A stretch of DNA of 6,114 bases from an uncultured Sphingomonas sp. (GTDB taxonomy: Bacteria; Pseudomonadota; Alphaproteobacteria; Sphingomonadales; Sphingomonadaceae), in the NCBI GenBank assembly GCA_946886845.1, contig CAMPJH010000097.1:1-6114 (forward strand), in the 5' to 3' direction. A model generated the notes under the pieces. The model saw nothing but the letters and a program-made list of their open reading frames with translations. It was not told the origin of the DNA and did no database searches. A program made the position numbers and the translations under genes. Shown here one piece after another: positions 5,337-6,114 of the stretch (its first letter is position 1; each line of letters opens with the position of its first letter).

Positions 5337-6114
5337 ATGAAGTTTTCCGTGTCCGTATCAGTATCCGTCCTTGCACTGACGATCGCCGGCTGCGCGACCA
5401 ACTCGACACCGCCGGCCGAAGTCACGGCCGCGCCAGCTTCGACGCCGGCCGAGGCCGCGGAATCCTCCGCCGCGACCCAATATCCGATGACCCCCGAAGG
5501 CGCCCGCCAGTTCATCGCCGCGGTCGAAAAGGACCTGTTCGACTTCAGTGTCATCGGCGGCCGCGCCGCCTGGGTGAACGCCACCTACATCAACGACGAT
5601 ACCGACGCGCTCAATGCGTATTTCGGAACCATCGGCACCGAAAAGACGATCGAATATGCGAGTGCCGCGGCCCGCTATTCGCAGGTTCCCGGCCTTGACT
5701 TCGACACGGCGCGCAAGCTCAACATCCTGCGCACTGGGCTGGTGCTTCCGGCTCCGCAAAGCCCCGGAGCGGCGGCCGAGCTCAACGAGATCGCGACCAG
5801 GCTGCAGTCGATGTACGGCAAGGGGAGGGCGACCCTCGACGGCAAGGAAATCACCGGCGACGAAGCCGAGGAGCGGATGGGCACCCTGCGCGATCCGGCC
5901 AAGCTCCAGGAGGTCTGGACCAGCTGGCACGACAATGTCGGCCGGCCGATGCGCCCGCTCTATGCGCGCATGGTCGAGATCGCCAACCAGGGCGCCAAGG
6001 ACCTCGGCTTTGCCGACACCGGGGCGATGTGGCGGTCCAACTACGACATGACGCCGGAAGAATTCTCGGCGATGTACGACCGGCTGTGGGCGGAGACCAA
6101 GCCGCTCTACGACC
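5337..6114 (+). CDS. Lipoprotein M2-family metallopeptidase (ACE-like peptidyl-dipeptidase), N-terminal part
   Basis: The frame is open from the ATG at 5337 to the window end, giving 259 codons of a protein that in this family usually has about 600 or more residues. A lipoprotein signal peptide runs to the lipobox TIAGC, with Cys19 as the lipidated residue; there is no Asp after the Cys, so outer-membrane or periplasmic anchoring is expected. A low-complexity Ala/Pro/Thr/Ser/Glu linker fills residues 20-47. The peptidase domain begins near residue 50 and shows family traits: AAWVNATYINDDTDAL (78-93), MYGKGRAT, LRDPAKLQEVWTSWHD (184-199), and MWRSNYDM before a Pro-Glu-Glu-Phe helix. The zinc motif HEXXH lies beyond the window. 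Known members remove C-terminal dipeptides from oligopeptides, here probably in the periplasm. A strong GAGAGGGGAG at 5321-5330, 6 bases from the ATG, fixes the start. It lies 52 bases after the hydrolase and is perhaps cotranscribed. Confidence 0.93.
   Translation, partial: MKFSVSVSVSVLALTIAGCATNSTPPAEVTAAPASTPAEAAESSAATQYPMTPEGARQFIAAVEKDLFDFSVIGGRAAWVNATYINDDTDALNAYFGTIGTEKTIEYASAAARYSQVPGLDFDTARKLNILRTGLVLPAPQSPGAAAELNEIATRLQSMYGKGRATLDGKEITGDEAEERMGTLRDPAKLQEVWTSWHDNVGRPMRPLYARMVEIANQGAKDLGFADTGAMWRSNYDMTPEEFSAMYDRLWAETKPLYD

Noticed and set aside
5358..5930. Minus-strand 190-residue open frame opposite the M2 peptidase
   Set aside because: It is an antisense shadow of a well-recognised M2 protein; Gly/Arg/Val-rich and without motifs.

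Overview
The window is GC-rich, gene-dense chromosomal DNA, most likely from an alphaproteobacterium of the Sphingomonadales. This is inferred from base composition, gene density and the flavour of the proteins (a lipoprotein M2 peptidase, an exported COG4798-type methyltransferase, a PKHD-type hydroxylase, an M28 peptidase); no rRNA or other marker is present to confirm it. Eight protein genes fill the window, and both outermost genes run off its edges. There is no gene-free stretch longer than about 95 bases, and I saw no tRNA, rRNA, CRISPR array, insertion sequence or integrase.

Layout: (1) 1-293, minus strand, the N-terminus of a membrane-anchored M28-type metallopeptidase. (2) 382-1410, plus strand, asd, aspartate-semialdehyde dehydrogenase, the metabolic landmark of the window. 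(3) 1407-3076, minus strand, a two-gene unit: a sulfotransferase-like P-loop protein followed, with a one-base TGATG overlap, by an Fe(II)/2-oxoglutarate PKHD-type hydroxylase of the YbiX/PiuC family. (4) 3124-3570, plus strand, a small zinc-binding GFA/CENP-V-domain protein. (5) 3567-4418, minus strand, a methyltransferase-fold protein with a Sec signal peptide. (6) 4511-5284, plus strand, an alpha/beta hydrolase with a complete Ser-Asp-His triad. (7) 5337-6114, plus strand, the first 259 residues of a lipoprotein M2 (ACE-like) peptidyl-dipeptidase.

Strand changes five times in about 6 kb, so most genes must be transcribed singly. Only the sulfotransferase-like/hydroxylase pair (tightly coupled) and possibly the hydrolase/M2 pair look like operons. 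Both convergent junctions are fully compressed: the two stop codons share a 4-base palindrome (CTAG at 1407-1410, TTAA at 3567-3570), leaving no room for a terminator between genes. Only asd belongs to a pathway that can be named with confidence (lysine/threonine/methionine synthesis).

I do not see a clear new defence, mobile or biosynthetic system. The best candidates for a second look are the coupled sulfotransferase-like/2OG-oxygenase pair, whose P-loop is atypical, and the methyltransferase-fold protein that appears to be exported to a compartment without S-adenosylmethionine.
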